Of a stretch of 64,000 bases of DNA, positions 35,068-44,289 are shown in pieces (the first letter of the stretch is position 1; every line of letters starts with the position of its first letter). This DNA is from Acidobacteria subdivision 2 bacterium RH1 MAG20 (GTDB lineage Bacteria; Acidobacteriota; Terriglobia; Terriglobales; Acidobacteriaceae). The stretch spans positions 1 to 64,000 of the forward strand of contig NFUO01000373.1 in the NCBI GenBank assembly GCA_002197545.1. The letters run 5' to 3'. The position numbers and the translations under genes were made by a program. The notes below the pieces were generated by a model. It worked only from the letters and a program-made list of their open reading frames with translations. It did not search any database and had not been told where the DNA came from.

Positions 35068-35571
35068 ATGACCATCGCAGAAATTCTCCTTCAGGACTTT
35101 GACGTCGAGATGAAAGGCACCCGCACCACTCTCGAGCGCATCCCAACCGACAAGCCCGACTTCAAGTGTCATGACAAATCCATGCCCATGGGACGCCTCG
35201 CCGTCCATGTCGCCACCCTTCCCCGCTTCGGGACTACTGTTCTCACCACCGACGTACTCGACCTCGCCGCCACTCAATTCCCAACGCTGGTATTCGAGTC
35301 CCGCGAAAAACTTCTCGCCGACTTTGACGCCCTGGCAGCAGAGGCGCGCGGCCACCTCGTTTCCTCCACCGACGAACATCTCCAGAAGAACTGGAAGCTG
35401 GCCTGGGGTGACAAGGTCATCGCCGATGCTCCACGCTCCGCCCTCTACCGCAGCATGTTCTTCAACCACCTCATCCACCACCGCGCCCAGCTAGGCGTCT
35501 ACCTTCGGCTCAACGACGTCCCCGTCCCGCCTCTCTATGGCCCCTCCGCCGACGATTCGATGGGTTTCTAA
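35068..35571 (+). CDS. DinB-like / DUF1993-type four-helix protein
   Basis: A 167-residue helical protein. The spaced histidines expected for the DinB/YfiT metal site are present: His in GRLAVHVATLP and the pair in FNHLIHHRAQLGVYLR. The last segment is a strong family mark. Members are metal-binding enzymes such as thiol-dependent transferases, though most are uncharacterised. AAAGGA lies ten bases before the ATG. No partner gene suggests a substrate. Confidence 0.8.
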   Translation: MTIAEILLQDFDVEMKGTRTTLERIPTDKPDFKCHDKSMPMGRLAVHVATLPRFGTTVLTTDVLDLAATQFPTLVFESREKLLADFDALAAEARGHLVSSTDEHLQKNWKLAWGDKVIADAPRSALYRSMFFNHLIHHRAQLGVYLRLNDVPVPPLYGPSADDSMGF

Positions 35572-35678
35572 GCAACCGCATCCGTCGCTTGCAGCGCCAA
35601 CACCTGGACTGCAAGCGACATCCAATCTTCAGGACTATTCCGAAAGCTGCGAAGTTCCTGAAAAATTGGAGACATGCG

Positions 35679-35987
35679 ATGAAATCTACCTGGAAATCGC
35701 ACGACGACAACAAATCCCTGGATGCCGCCGAGGAAAAGCATCTCCCCGACTCTGTCTACGCCTTCCCCTCGCAGCGCAAAGAGCCGATGACCAATGCCTC
35801 ACACGTTCGCAACGCCATTGCCCGCTTCGATCAGGTAAAAGACGTAACCGAGCACGAGCGCGAACAGGCCTTTGCCAATATCAAGGCCGCCGCGAAGCAT
35901 TACGACGTAGAAATGACCGAAACAAGCTGGCACGATCTGGGCAAAAAGCCGCACACCAGCAATCCGGCACACAAGAAAAGCGCCTAG
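35679..35987 (+). CDS. Small conserved protein (DUF6582-like)
   Basis: About 102 residues from ATG 35679, with GGAG eight bases before. The protein is charged, with no signal or membrane segment. The stretch LPDSVYAFPSQRKEPMTNASHVRNAIARFDQVKDV is typical of small bacterial proteins once annotated as DUF6582 and often found near phage or stress genes; I split that string only for description and infer no activity. It overlaps the stop of the convergent ABC-F gene by four bases, so both genes end inside each other. Confidence 0.65.
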   Translation: MKSTWKSHDDNKSLDAAEEKHLPDSVYAFPSQRKEPMTNASHVRNAIARFDQVKDVTEHEREQAFANIKAAAKHYDVEMTETSWHDLGKKPHTSNPAHKKSA

Positions 35988-37798
35988 CCAGCCTTCTCCG
36001 TCAACTCAGCCCAGCGCGCATACAAGCCATCCGCGGCGGTCTGCGCAGTCTCCATCTCGGCCAGTGCAGCCGTCAGATTTGTCGCATCGGTCACTACATC
36101 CTGCCGCTCCATCATCTCCCGCGCGGACTGCAACCGTTCCTCCGCCGCCTCAACCGCAGCTTCGATCCCGGCAAACTCGCGAGCCTCAAGATATGACAGC
36201 TTCTTCTTTCCGGCAGCAACAGGAGGAGCAGAAGTCGCAGAAGCAACCGCCTTTCCCGTAGCTCCAGGAGCAATCGCCTCCTCCACCTTCACGCCCCGCC
36301 ACTGCTCCCACTGCGAGTAATCCGAAAACCTCTCCGAACCGCCCTTGCCATCCAGCCCCAGCACCACAGTTGACACACGGTCCAACATGTAACGGTCATG
36401 GGTCACTAATACCAGCGCGCCCGTGTACTCCAGCAGGCTCTCTTCCAGAATTTCGAGCGTCGCAATATCCAGATCGTTCGTCGGCTCATCGAGCAACAAC
36501 AAATCCGCAGGCTCCAGCATCAGCTTCGCAATCAGTACACGAGCCCGCTCGCCGCCGCTCAGCCTCTCGACAGGCTGATTGAGTTGTTCGCTCGTGAAGA
36601 GAAACTTCGTGGCATAACTCGCCACATGCACGACACGTCCCTGATACACGACCGAGTCCGAATCCGGAGCCAGCGCCCGCCTCAGTGTCACATCTTCATC
36701 GAGTTCCCGCATCTGGCTGAAGTACACAATCTTCAGCAGCGGGGCCTTCTTTACCGTACCAGCCGAAGCCTCCAGCTCTCCCGTCAACAGCCGCAGCAGC
36801 GTCGTCTTCCCACTCCCATTCGGTCCCACCAAACCCACGCGCATTCCAGACGTAATCAGAAAGTTCAGCCCTTCGACGATCTTCCTGTCGCCAAGCGTAA
36901 TGCTCACATCTTCCAGCTCCACCAGCCGCTTCGTCTGCCGCTCCGTGGCGGAGAAATCAATCCCTGCCGTAACTGTCTGCACGCGCGAATTCACTTCCTT
37001 CAACTGCCCGATCAGATCATTCGCATTGTCGATCCGCGCCTTCGCCTTGGTAGACCGCGCCTTCGGCCCGCGCCGCAACCAGTCCACCTCGATCTTCACG
37101 CGATTCTTCAGCGCATCCTGCAGCTTCGTCTGCGCCTCCATGTAAGCCTCTTTGCCCTCAAGAAACTTTGAATAGCTCCCCTTCACCCGCAGCAGCCCAT
37201 CGGCATACACACGGTTCAGCTCCACTATCTCTGTCGCAACATTCTCAAGAAAATAACGATCATGGCTAACAAGAACGCAAGCAAAAGCAGCCTCATTCAA
37301 CAATCCCTCCAACCACGAAATCCCAGCCAGGTCCAAATGGTTCGTAGGTTCATCCAGCAACAGCACATCGGGATGCGTCACCACCGCCTCGGCGATGGCC
37401 AGCCGCTTTCGCCAGCCTCCGCTCAGCTTCGACGCCTCGACATCCAGTGACGGAAACCCAATCCGTCCACTCGTCTCCCGCAGCCGTCCCTCACGTTCCC
37501 CCTCGGAGATGTGGGCGCGCTTCAATGCTGCCTCCAGCACATCACGCACCGTCAGCCCGGCGGCAAACTCCGACTCCTGCTTTACATAGCCCACGCGAGT
37601 ACGCTTGCGAACGGCAACATCGCCCGCATCGGCATCTTCCTCCGCAGCCAGCACCTTCAGCAGCGTGCTCTTCCCAGCGCCATTCGGCCCAATCAGCCCA
37701 ATGCGGTCTCCATCAGAAACAGTAAACGAGATATCACGAAACAAAGCAGTCGCGCCAAAGGCTTTGCTCAACCCCTGCGCATTTAAGATTGGTGGCAT
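35984..37798 (-). CDS. uup: ABC-F family ATPase (Uup-like)
   Basis: A 604-residue soluble protein with two ABC cassettes and no membrane segment. Walker A motifs are GPNGAGKSTLLK and GPNGSGKTTLLR; signatures are LSGGWRKR and LSGGERAR; Walker B motifs end in LLDEPTN. A linker lies between the cassettes and a coiled-coil C-terminal arm (EAAVEAAEERLQSAREMM) marks the Uup branch, which acts on the ribosome or on branched DNA. Gene name is by architecture. It is transcribed alone, beginning 124 bases from the next minus-strand gene across a long palindrome. Confidence 0.88.
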   Translation of the reverse strand: MPPILNAQGLSKAFGATALFRDISFTVSDGDRIGLIGPNGAGKSTLLKVLAAEEDADAGDVAVRKRTRVGYVKQESEFAAGLTVRDVLEAALKRAHISEGEREGRLRETSGRIGFPSLDVEASKLSGGWRKRLAIAEAVVTHPDVLLLDEPTNHLDLAGISWLEGLLNEAAFACVLVSHDRYFLENVATEIVELNRVYADGLLRVKGSYSKFLEGKEAYMEAQTKLQDALKNRVKIEVDWLRRGPKARSTKAKARIDNANDLIGQLKEVNSRVQTVTAGIDFSATERQTKRLVELEDVSITLGDRKIVEGLNFLITSGMRVGLVGPNGSGKTTLLRLLTGELEASAGTVKKAPLLKIVYFSQMRELDEDVTLRRALAPDSDSVVYQGRVVHVASYATKFLFTSEQLNQPVERLSGGERARVLIAKLMLEPADLLLLDEPTNDLDIATLEILEESLLEYTGALVLVTHDRYMLDRVSTVVLGLDGKGGSERFSDYSQWEQWRGVKVEEAIAPGATGKAVASATSAPPVAAGKKKLSYLEAREFAGIEAAVEAAEERLQSAREMMERQDVVTDATNLTAALAEMETAQTAADGLYARWAELTEKAG

Positions 37799-37834
37799 TT
37801 CTTCAGTCTACCTTGCCTAATCCAGACAAACGCC

Positions 37835-37911
37835 GACCACGGATCGACGCGGATAAACACGGATGCAAGGCTGTTGTTTTTATCCGCGCTTCTCTGTGCA
37901 AATCCGTGGTC
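37835..37911. repeat. Long nested palindrome (CCACGGAT type)
   Basis: Outer arms GACCACGGAT/ATCCGTGGTC (37835-37844, 37902-37911) and inner arms CGCGGATAAA/TTTATCCGCG (37848-37857, 37879-37888) are both perfect, giving a two-storey hairpin. A related stretch lies at 29292. It is consistent with a mobile palindromic repeat. Confidence 0.7.
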
Positions 37912-37922
37912 GATGAGCACTT

Positions 37923-38231
37923 CTAATCCAGATCAAAGTCCCGCAAAGGCCGCTCCCCCAGCGGCGTCTCTTTGGCCTTCTTCACTGCTTCGGCAAATTT
38001 TTTGGCCAGCACGTCGTCCTTGTTCTTCTGCGCCTCTACACTCTGCGCGAAGATCGAGTCGCGGCGCTCATCGCTCTCCCGCAGCGCACGCGCCGCCTCT
38101 CCAAAATCCTCGAACATCTTCTTCTTTGGAGCAGATTTATGCGCCATAATCGACCTCGTCACCGGATCAATCTTCAGCATTGCCCCACAATCCGGACATG
38201 TTACCTCAAATGCCTCATCACTCATCCCCAT
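37923..38231 (-). CDS. Small zinc-ribbon-start protein (102 aa)
   Basis: A cytoplasmic protein opening with EVTCPDCGAMLKIDP, half of a zinc ribbon (one CxxC), then a long charged helix rich in Lys, Glu and Ala (FAQSVEAQKNKDDVLAKKF). GAGGTGA stands six bases before the ATG at 38231. I have seen this layout repeatedly in Acidobacteriota but know no function. A single CxxC means metal binding would need a dimer. It is divergent from the methyltransferase gene. Confidence 0.7.
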   Translation of the reverse strand: MGMSDEAFEVTCPDCGAMLKIDPVTRSIMAHKSAPKKKMFEDFGEAARALRESDERRDSIFAQSVEAQKNKDDVLAKKFAEAVKKAKETPLGERPLRDFDLD

Positions 38232-38364
38232 GGTCCGTCACCTCAATCATCCATTCTAAAACCGCGGACGGAAAAATTGCCGGTTGCCGCCGCCACTGCT
38301 TATATGGTCCCAGAAAATGCTTATCTTCTTCGCGAAGATGCCTTCGGCAGTGAACAATAAGCAG

Positions 38365-39156
38365 ATGAGCGATCAGACCGCATCCGCCACGACCACCTGC
38401 CCCACCGCCCAGACATGGAACACCGAAGCCTACGCCACCAACGGCCGTTTCGTGGCCACCCTGGCCTCTGGCGTCGTCGCCCTCCTTGCGCCTAAACGCG
38501 GGGAACATATCCTGGACCTCGGTTGCGGCGATGGCGCTCTCACCGAGCAGCTAGCCGCCACCGGCGCCATCATCACCGGAGTCGACGCCTCCCCCACCAT
38601 GATTGCCGCCGCCCGCAAGCGCAACCTCAACGTCGAACTTTACAGCGCCGATGCGTTGCCCTATATCGACCGATTCGACGCCATCTTCTCCAACGCGGCC
38701 CTCCACTGGATACCCGCCGCAAGCCAGGCCGCGTCCCTCGTCTGTATCCACCGCGCACTCCACCCTGGCGGACGCTTCGTCGCCGAGATGGGAGGTCAAG
38801 GCAATATCGCCGCCATCCGCACCGCACTCCAGGCCGTCCTCAGCGGCTTCCATATTGACGCCGAGGCCGCAGCCGCCAGCTTCTTCCCCTCACCTGCCGT
38901 TTATCGCCGCCTGCTGGAATTCGCTGGCTTCACCGTCCAGTCCATCGATCTCATCCCCCGTCCTACCCCACTGCCCAACGGCATGGAATCGTGGCTCAAC
39001 ACCTTCCGCAACGGCATCCTCGACCAGCTCACACCCACCGACCGCGCTACAGCCCTCAATCGAACCGTAGCTCTACTTCAATCTATCCTCTGCGACGCGG
39101 ACGGCAACTGGACAGCCGACTACGTCCGCCTCCGCTTCCACGCCACAAAAAACTGA
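38365..39156 (+). CDS. Class I SAM-dependent methyltransferase
   Basis: A Rossmann-fold methyltransferase of about 263 residues. The SAM motif ILDLGCGDGALTEQLA, the acidic GVDASPTMI and post-motif FDAIFSNAALHWI resemble trans-aconitate methyltransferase-like enzymes. ATG 38365 (MSDQTASA) is chosen because conserved sequence starts after it; 38338 is an alternative. No strong ribosome-binding site is visible for either. The substrate cannot be told from sequence. Confidence 0.85.
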   Translation: MSDQTASATTTCPTAQTWNTEAYATNGRFVATLASGVVALLAPKRGEHILDLGCGDGALTEQLAATGAIITGVDASPTMIAAARKRNLNVELYSADALPYIDRFDAIFSNAALHWIPAASQAASLVCIHRALHPGGRFVAEMGGQGNIAAIRTALQAVLSGFHIDAEAAAASFFPSPAVYRRLLEFAGFTVQSIDLIPRPTPLPNGMESWLNTFRNGILDQLTPTDRATALNRTVALLQSILCDADGNWTADYVRLRFHATKN

Positions 39157-39165
39157 ACGTTTCAA

Positions 39166-39936
39166 CTATGGCGCCACACCCTGCTGCATAATCACCAGCG
39201 CCCGCTGCAGAGGTGTCGGGGCCACGGCAACCGCCCCCTCAAAAGGCCTCGCCAAATCGGCAATAGCTGCAAGCGTCACAGCCACCACAAACGTCAGCGC
39301 CAGCACCTGACCATAATGCAGCCACTTTTTATCATTTCCAAGCAGGCACGAAGAGATGACCGTCGCCGCGCCTCCCACGATCAGCAGCACCCACAGAACA
39401 CCAGGGAGCCTATTAGTATGCTGTTCCTCGCGCAATCTGCGACGCTCGCCCAGATTGCCCATCGCAGCCGTCAACTGGTTTATGCCGTTGGACTCCGCGG
39501 AAGTCTGCGCCTGCGCCGCAATCAGAACCTGCCACATCCGATGTAATACCACTTCACCCGCATGACTCTCTCGCTGTGTCTGCATTGCAGGCCACTCCTG
39601 ATTCAGCACGGCATCCGCATATCTCAGCGTAAGCCCGCGCATGTCGTCCCTCTGCGGCGAGGGTAATCCCGCAGCGATCTGATGCACATTCAACAACGAT
39701 GCCGTCTCAAGCGCTACATCGATCTCTGCGGCACGAAAATCCGTCCACACGGTAAAGAGCATAAAGCCCAGAATCACCCCATACGTGGTCCCCAGAACCC
39801 CCATCTGCCACGCATTGACATCATTGATGATCTTGCGATTCTCAACTGGCCACACCCGGTTGAGAATCGCCACCATTAAAATTGCGGCAACCAGCGAAAG
39901 AACAATAGCGAAGGTGCTTTGTCCGTAACTCAGCAT
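39166..39936 (-). CDS. Membrane protein, DUF4239/bestrophin-like
   Basis: About 256 residues with four predicted helices, two near each end (STFAIVLSLVAAILMVAIL, MGVLGTTYGVILGFMLFTVW; then LWVLLIVGGAATVISSCLL and VLALTFVVAVTLAAIADLA) around a soluble middle. This is the pattern of DUF4239 proteins, distantly related to bestrophin channels. AGGTGA lies eight bases before ATG 39936. It converges with the methyltransferase gene nine bases away. Function unknown. Confidence 0.75.
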   Translation of the reverse strand: MLSYGQSTFAIVLSLVAAILMVAILNRVWPVENRKIINDVNAWQMGVLGTTYGVILGFMLFTVWTDFRAAEIDVALETASLLNVHQIAAGLPSPQRDDMRGLTLRYADAVLNQEWPAMQTQRESHAGEVVLHRMWQVLIAAQAQTSAESNGINQLTAAMGNLGERRRLREEQHTNRLPGVLWVLLIVGGAATVISSCLLGNDKKWLHYGQVLALTFVVAVTLAAIADLARPFEGAVAVAPTPLQRALVIMQQGVAP

Positions 39937-40035
39937 CGTCAATTCACCTGTCAAATGACCTTGAATTCACACGCCAGCCTACGCTCCATCTACTCCTAAT
40001 GCCACCACCATTCTGTACAGACCATTTACACTAGA

Positions 40036-40062
40036 CCTTGGGGGAAAAATGCACCCCAAAGG
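40036..40062 (+). promoter_or_regulatory. Hairpin over the secA ribosome-binding region
   Basis: TTGGGG (40038-40043) pairs with CCCCAA (40054-40059), extended by CC/GG after a bulge. The right arm contains the AAAGGA that serves the secA TTG start ten bases later, so the hairpin could mask it. Confidence 0.35.
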
Positions 40063-40071
40063 ACACTAGTT

Positions 40072-43062
40072 TTGATCGATAAAGCTTTCGCAAAAGTCTT
40101 TGGCACCAGCAACGAGCGCGCCGTAAAGCGCCTTCTGCCATCCGTTAAGCGGATTAATGAGCTTGAGCCCTCCATGCAGGCTCTCTCCGACGATGAACTG
40201 CGCGCAAAAACTGTCGAGTTCCGCCAGCGCATCGCCGACTCTATCGCCGCGGCCAAGATCAATCCCGACGACGAAGACGCCGAAGACGCCACCCGCGCGG
40301 CGGAGAAGGCAGCTCTGGACGAAATCATGCCCGACGCTTTCGCAGTCGTCCGCGAAGCAGGCAAACGCGCGGTGCAGATGCGCCACTTCGATGTTCAGCT
40401 CATCGGCGGCATGGTCCTTCATCAGGGCAAGATCGCCGAGATGAAGACCGGAGAAGGCAAGACTCTCGTCGCTACGCTTCCCTGCTATCTCAACGCCCTC
40501 GCCGGACGCGGCGTCCACGTCGTTACCGTCAACGACTACCTCGCCAAACGCGACGCCGAATGGATGGGCAAGATCTACGGCTTCCTCGGCCTTACCGTCG
40601 GCGTCATCGTCCACGACCTCGACGACCAGCAGCGCCGCGAAGCCTACGGCTCCGACATCACCTACGGCACCAATAATGAGTTCGGCTTCGACTATCTCCG
40701 CGACAACATGAAGTTCGAGTTGGGCGACCAGGTGCAGCGCGGCCACTACTACTGCATCGTCGATGAAGTCGATTCCATCCTGATCGACGAGGCGCGCACG
40801 CCGCTCATCATCAGCGGCCCCACCGACCAGACCACCGACAAATACGCTCGCGTCAACACCATCATTCCCTCGCTCGAAGAGGGCGAGATGACCGAGACCC
40901 TCGATACCAAGACCTACACCGGCGACTTCGTCGTCGACGAAAAGGCCCGGGCCATCACCATCACCGATGAAGGCTGGGAGAAGATCGAGAAGCTCCTAGG
41001 CATAGGCAACATCGCCGACCCGGAGAACTGGGACCTCAAGCACCACGTCGAAGTCGCCGTCAAAGCCCACAGCCTCTACAAGCGCGATGTCGAGTACGTC
41101 GTCAAAGACGGCGAGGTCGTTATCGTCGACGAGTTTACCGGCCGTCTCATGCCCGGCCGCCGCTGGTCCGACGGTCTGCACCAGGCGGTCGAAGCCAAGG
41201 AAGGCGTTGCAATCCGCAAAGAGGACCAGACCCTCGCGACCATCACCTTCCAGAATTATTTCCGCATGTACAAAAAGCTCTCCGGCATGACCGGCACCGC
41301 CGAGACAGAAGCCGCCGAGTTCGAGAAGATCTACAAGTTGGAGATTGTGGTCATCCCGACCAACCGCGTCTTGAAGCGCATCGAAAACTCCGATGTCGTC
41401 TATCGCACCTCGAAGGAAAAATACTTCGCCGTGGCAGACGAGATCGCCAAGCTTCACGAGGCCAAGCAGCCCGTTCTGGTGGGCACGACCAGCATCGAAA
41501 AATCCGAGCTGCTGAGCGAGATTCTCAAGCGCAAAGGCGTTCGTCACGTCGTGCTGAACGCCAAGTTCCACGAGAAGGAAGCCGAGATCGTCGCCCAGGC
41601 CGGACGCCTCGGCATGGTCACCATCGCCACCAACATGGCGGGCCGCGGCACAGATATTCTGCTCGGCGGCAACGCTGAATTCATGGGCCGCCAGGAGCTC
41701 GTCCGCAAGAACCTGGCCCGCGCCGTCTCCGCTGCTGAAGGCGCTATCTCACCGGTCGCCGATCCAGGCATGGTCCGCTTCTACTACACCGGGCAGGAGT
41801 TTGAGACCACCCAGGAATCCTGGGACGCAGCCACGGCCACCCACGAAGCAGCCGCGCAGAAGGAACACGAGGCCGTCATCGCCGCCGGTGGCCTCCACAT
41901 CCTCGGAACCGAGCGCCACGAGTCCCGCCGCGTCGACAACCAGCTCCGTGGCCGCGCCGGTCGTCAGGGCGACCCCGGCTCCTCCCGCTTCTTCCTCTCG
42001 CTCGAAGACGACCTCATGCGCATCTTCGCTCGCGAGTGGGTCTCGACGCTGCTTCAGCGCCTCGGGATGGAAGAAGGCGTGCCCATCGAGAGCCGCATGA
42101 TCTCCAAGCGTATCGCCTCTGCGCAACAGGCTGTCGAGAGCCAGAACTTCGAATCGCGCAAACACGTCCTCGAATACGACGACGTCATGAATAAGCAGCG
42201 CGAAGCCGTCTACGGCCTGCGCCGACAACTCATGGGAGGCGTCGACCAGAAGCAGCTCATCACCGACGACTACGTCTCCACCATTCTCTCGAACCTGCTC
42301 GACGAGCACGCTCCGGAAAAGGCCCACGCCGACGAGTGGAAGCTCGATGCCCTGTTCGCCCAGCTTTACGATGTCTTCGGAGCCCATCTCGAAAATGAGA
42401 TCGACGCTACCGAGCTTACCCGCCATGAACTGGGCGAGTCCATCTTCGAGAAGCTTCGCGCTCGATACGACATCAAGGAGCAGATCCTCGGCGCCCCGCA
42501 GATGCGCTATCACGAGCGCATCGTCATGCTTTCGGTCCTCGACGGACTGTGGAAGGACCACCTCCTAGCCATGGACCACCTCAAGGAAGGCATCGGACTG
42601 CGCGGCTATGCTCAGCAGGACCCTCTTGTCGCCTACAAAAAGGAGTCCTTCGACATGTTCGAGGGCATGATGATGCGTTTCCAGGAAGATACCGCCCGCC
42701 ATCTCTTCCGCATGCAGATCATCGGCCCCGACGGCAATCCAATCGAGACCGCCGAACAGTTGCAGCAGGCACAGTTGCAGCGTCCCCCCGTCCAGAACGC
42801 AGATCCCAATGGGCTGTCGGCCTCGTCTGCACATGCTCCGGTCCCCATTCCAACCCGCGCACCGTCCACCACTATCGATGCGCTCGAGCGCGAGTTCCAG
42901 AAGAAAAAGAAGCGCGAACTTGATCTCGCCCGCGCAGCCGGTGCAGGTTCCGAAACTAACGGTGCTACTCCCCGGCGTACCGGCGAAAAAGTTGGCCGCA
43001 ACGACGACTGCCCCTGCGGCTCAGGCAAGAAATACAAAAAATGCCACGGCGCCCAGGCCTGA
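40072..43062 (+). CDS. secA: Preprotein translocase motor ATPase SecA
   Basis: Drives Sec-dependent export at the inner membrane. The 996 residues start at a TTG ([11 protein letters not shown]). Walker A is MKTGEGKTL, the DEAD-like box is [17 protein letters not shown], and motif VI lies in [14 protein letters not shown]. The C-terminus carries the SEC-C zinc motif [18 protein letters not shown], which binds SecB and ribosomes. An insert near residues 555-600 ([20 protein letters not shown]) lengthens it compared with E. coli SecA. It stands alone with a strong terminator after it. Confidence 0.97.
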   Translation: MIDKAFAKVFGTSNERAVKRLLPSVKRINELEPSMQALSDDELRAKTVEFRQRIADSIAAAKINPDDEDAEDATRAAEKAALDEIMPDAFAVVREAGKRAVQMRHFDVQLIGGMVLHQGKIAEMKTGEGKTLVATLPCYLNALAGRGVHVVTVNDYLAKRDAEWMGKIYGFLGLTVGVIVHDLDDQQRREAYGSDITYGTNNEFGFDYLRDNMKFELGDQVQRGHYYCIVDEVDSILIDEARTPLIISGPTDQTTDKYARVNTIIPSLEEGEMTETLDTKTYTGDFVVDEKARAITITDEGWEKIEKLLGIGNIADPENWDLKHHVEVAVKAHSLYKRDVEYVVKDGEVVIVDEFTGRLMPGRRWSDGLHQAVEAKEGVAIRKEDQTLATITFQNYFRMYKKLSGMTGTAETEAAEFEKIYKLEIVVIPTNRVLKRIENSDVVYRTSKEKYFAVADEIAKLHEAKQPVLVGTTSIEKSELLSEILKRKGVRHVVLNAKFHEKEAEIVAQAGRLGMVTIATNMAGRGTDILLGGNAEFMGRQELVRKNLARAVSAAEGAISPVADPGMVRFYYTGQEFETTQESWDAATATHEAAAQKEHEAVIAAGGLHILGTERHESRRVDNQLRGRAGRQGDPGSSRFFLSLEDDLMRIFAREWVSTLLQRLGMEEGVPIESRMISKRIASAQQAVESQNFESRKHVLEYDDVMNKQREAVYGLRRQLMGGVDQKQLITDDYVSTILSNLLDEHAPEKAHADEWKLDALFAQLYDVFGAHLENEIDATELTRHELGESIFEKLRARYDIKEQILGAPQMRYHERIVMLSVLDGLWKDHLLAMDHLKEGIGLRGYAQQDPLVAYKKESFDMFEGMMMRFQEDTARHLFRMQIIGPDGNPIETAEQLQQAQLQRPPVQNADPNGLSASSAHAPVPIPTRAPSTTIDALEREFQKKKKRELDLARAAGAGSETNGATPRRTGEKVGRNDDCPCGSGKKYKKCHGAQA

Positions 43063-43072
43063 AGCGAAACCA

Positions 43073-43115
43073 AGAGCACCGCAGGCCAATCGTAATATAG
43101 GGCCTGCGTTGCTCT
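43073..43115 (+). terminator. Terminator of secA
   Basis: AGAGCA-C-CGCAGGCC pairs with GGCCTGCG-T-TGCTCT: 14 pairs and one mismatch, ten bases after the secA stop. The tail is CCCCTTCC, so it lacks a T-run. Confidence 0.6.
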
Positions 43116-43191
43116 CCCCTTCCGCTGCATTTACTATGGTGCATGTGCCGCCTTTTGAAAAAGTGGCCCAGGTTCTCGCACCCTTCTGCTC

Positions 43192-43815
43192 ATGCCTGCC
43201 ATCCAATCTCCAGCGACGGAAGAGATTCATCCCGATGTAGCGCTTGTAGCGCGCGCTAAAGCGGGGGACGCGACTGCCTTCGAGCAGCTCGTGCGGCAGT
43301 ACGAACGCCAGATCTTCCGGGTAGCGCAGCATATTACGCAAAACCGTGAAGACGCCGAAGACATCGCGCAGGATGCATTTCTCAAGGCTTACGAGAAACT
43401 GGACCAGTTCCAGGGGAACTCCAAGTTCTCGACCTGGCTCGTCCGCATCGCCGTCAACGAGAGCCTCATGCGGCTGCGCAAGCGCAAAACCAGCAAAACC
43501 GTCTCCATGGATGAAGATGTCCAGACCGAAGATGGAGCCATCCCCCGCGACTTCGCTGAATGGCGGCCTAATCCCGAACAGAACTACAATCAGGCAGAGC
43601 TTGGTGAGATTCTCCGGAAGACGATTCAGGGCCTCCCTCCCGGTTTTCGCACCGTCTTTACGTTGCGCGACATTGAAAATCTCTCTACGGAAGAGACTGC
43701 GGAGGCACTCGGCTTGAGCGTCCCTGCCGTAAAATCGAGATTGTTGCGCGCCCGCCTGCAGTTGCGTGAGCGTCTCAGCCGGTACTTCCGCCGGAAGGAG
43801 GGTCACCCGGCATGA
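43192..43815 (+). CDS. ECF-type RNA polymerase sigma factor
   Basis: A 207-residue sigma factor of the RpoE/SigW kind. Region 2 is clear (FEQLVRQYERQIFRVAQHI, then DAEDIAQDAFLKAYEKL with FSTWLVRIAVNE) and region 4 ends LSTEETAEALGLSVPAVKSRLLRARLQLR-like. It overlaps the zinc-finger anti-sigma gene as ATGA, the classic paired arrangement. No ribosome-binding site is visible before ATG 43192, so it may be read from a leaderless transcript. Target genes are unknown. Confidence 0.92.
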   Translation: MPAIQSPATEEIHPDVALVARAKAGDATAFEQLVRQYERQIFRVAQHITQNREDAEDIAQDAFLKAYEKLDQFQGNSKFSTWLVRIAVNESLMRLRKRKTSKTVSMDEDVQTEDGAIPRDFAEWRPNPEQNYNQAELGEILRKTIQGLPPGFRTVFTLRDIENLSTEETAEALGLSVPAVKSRLLRARLQLRERLSRYFRRKEGHPA

Positions 43816-44048
43816 CCTGCACTGACTTCCTCAGCCAGCTTACCGATTACTTCGATGGACAGATCAGTCCTGATCTCCTCGAAGAAGTCCGTGCCCATAC
43901 CGCCGCCTGCAGTCACTGTGAGGTGGTGCTCAACACGACCCGTCAAACCATTGAAATCTACCGCGGTAATGAGGTTTACGAGGTATCAGACGAGCTTCGC
44001 GAGCGGCTCCATGCCGCTATCATGCGTAAATGCAATAAGAAAGCGTAG
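43812..44048 (+). CDS. Zinc-finger anti-sigma factor (zf-HC2)
   Basis: A 78-residue cytoplasmic protein with the anti-sigma zinc signature His-x3-Cys-x2-Cys in AHTAACSHC and the preceding FLSQLTDYFDGQISPDLLEE. There is no membrane segment, so it is a soluble sensor, possibly redox-responsive like RsrA or ChrR relatives. Its start overlaps the sigma gene's stop, ensuring equal synthesis. It presumably sequesters the sigma factor upstream. Confidence 0.85.
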   Translation: MTCTDFLSQLTDYFDGQISPDLLEEVRAHTAACSHCEVVLNTTRQTIEIYRGNEVYEVSDELRERLHAAIMRKCNKKA

Positions 44049-44061
44049 AAAGAGCTTTTAC

Positions 44062-44090
44062 TTGACGCAAGACAAGACACCAATTATGCT
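44062..44090 (+). promoter_or_regulatory. Strong sigma-70-type promoter of the reductase operon
   Basis: TTGACG (44062-44067), exactly 17 bases, TATGCT (44085-44090). The expected start, seven to eight bases on, is 44097-44098, the A of the leader ORF's ATG. It lies just after the anti-sigma stop codon. Confidence 0.75.
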
Positions 44091-44097
44091 AATATTC

Positions 44098-44175
44098 ATG
44101 GCGATTTTCCGCGCATCCCGTTGTCGCATGTGTTGTTGCGACCCCGTGCGCCTTCGCCTTTGCCTCGCTTCGTAG
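44098..44175 (+). CDS. Leaderless cysteine-rich leader peptide (25 aa)
   Basis: A short ORF starting where transcription is predicted to start, so it would have no 5' untranslated region. It encodes 25 residues with cysteines at 9, 12, 13, 14 and 22 (CRMCCC at 9-14), a rate of one in five, and an Arg-rich remainder, then TAG. An in-frame ATG at 44086 lies inside the -10 box and is not likely used. A terminator (44218) and the siroheme reductase gene (44290) follow. Poly-cysteine leaderless ORFs that sense cysteinyl-tRNA are known in mycobacteria; the same job is inferred here. Confidence 0.65.
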   Translation: MAIFRASRCRMCCCDPVRLRLCLAS

Positions 44176-44217
44176 ACTGCTCAAACAAGTCCCGAACATC
44201 TCAGCAAAGTCATAAGC

Positions 44218-44242
44218 GCCCACAAACCTGGTGGGCTTTTTT
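44218..44242 (+). terminator. Attenuator terminator before the reductase gene
   Basis: GCCCAC (44218-44223) and GTGGGC (44231-44236) form a GC-rich stem with a 7-base loop followed by TTTTTT. It lies between the leader ORF and the reductase start, with no promoter visible after it, so reads from 44098 must pass it. Confidence 0.8.
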
Positions 44243-44289
44243 ATTTCTGCACCATTCAGATTTCCGCACAATTCAGAGGAAACCTCATC

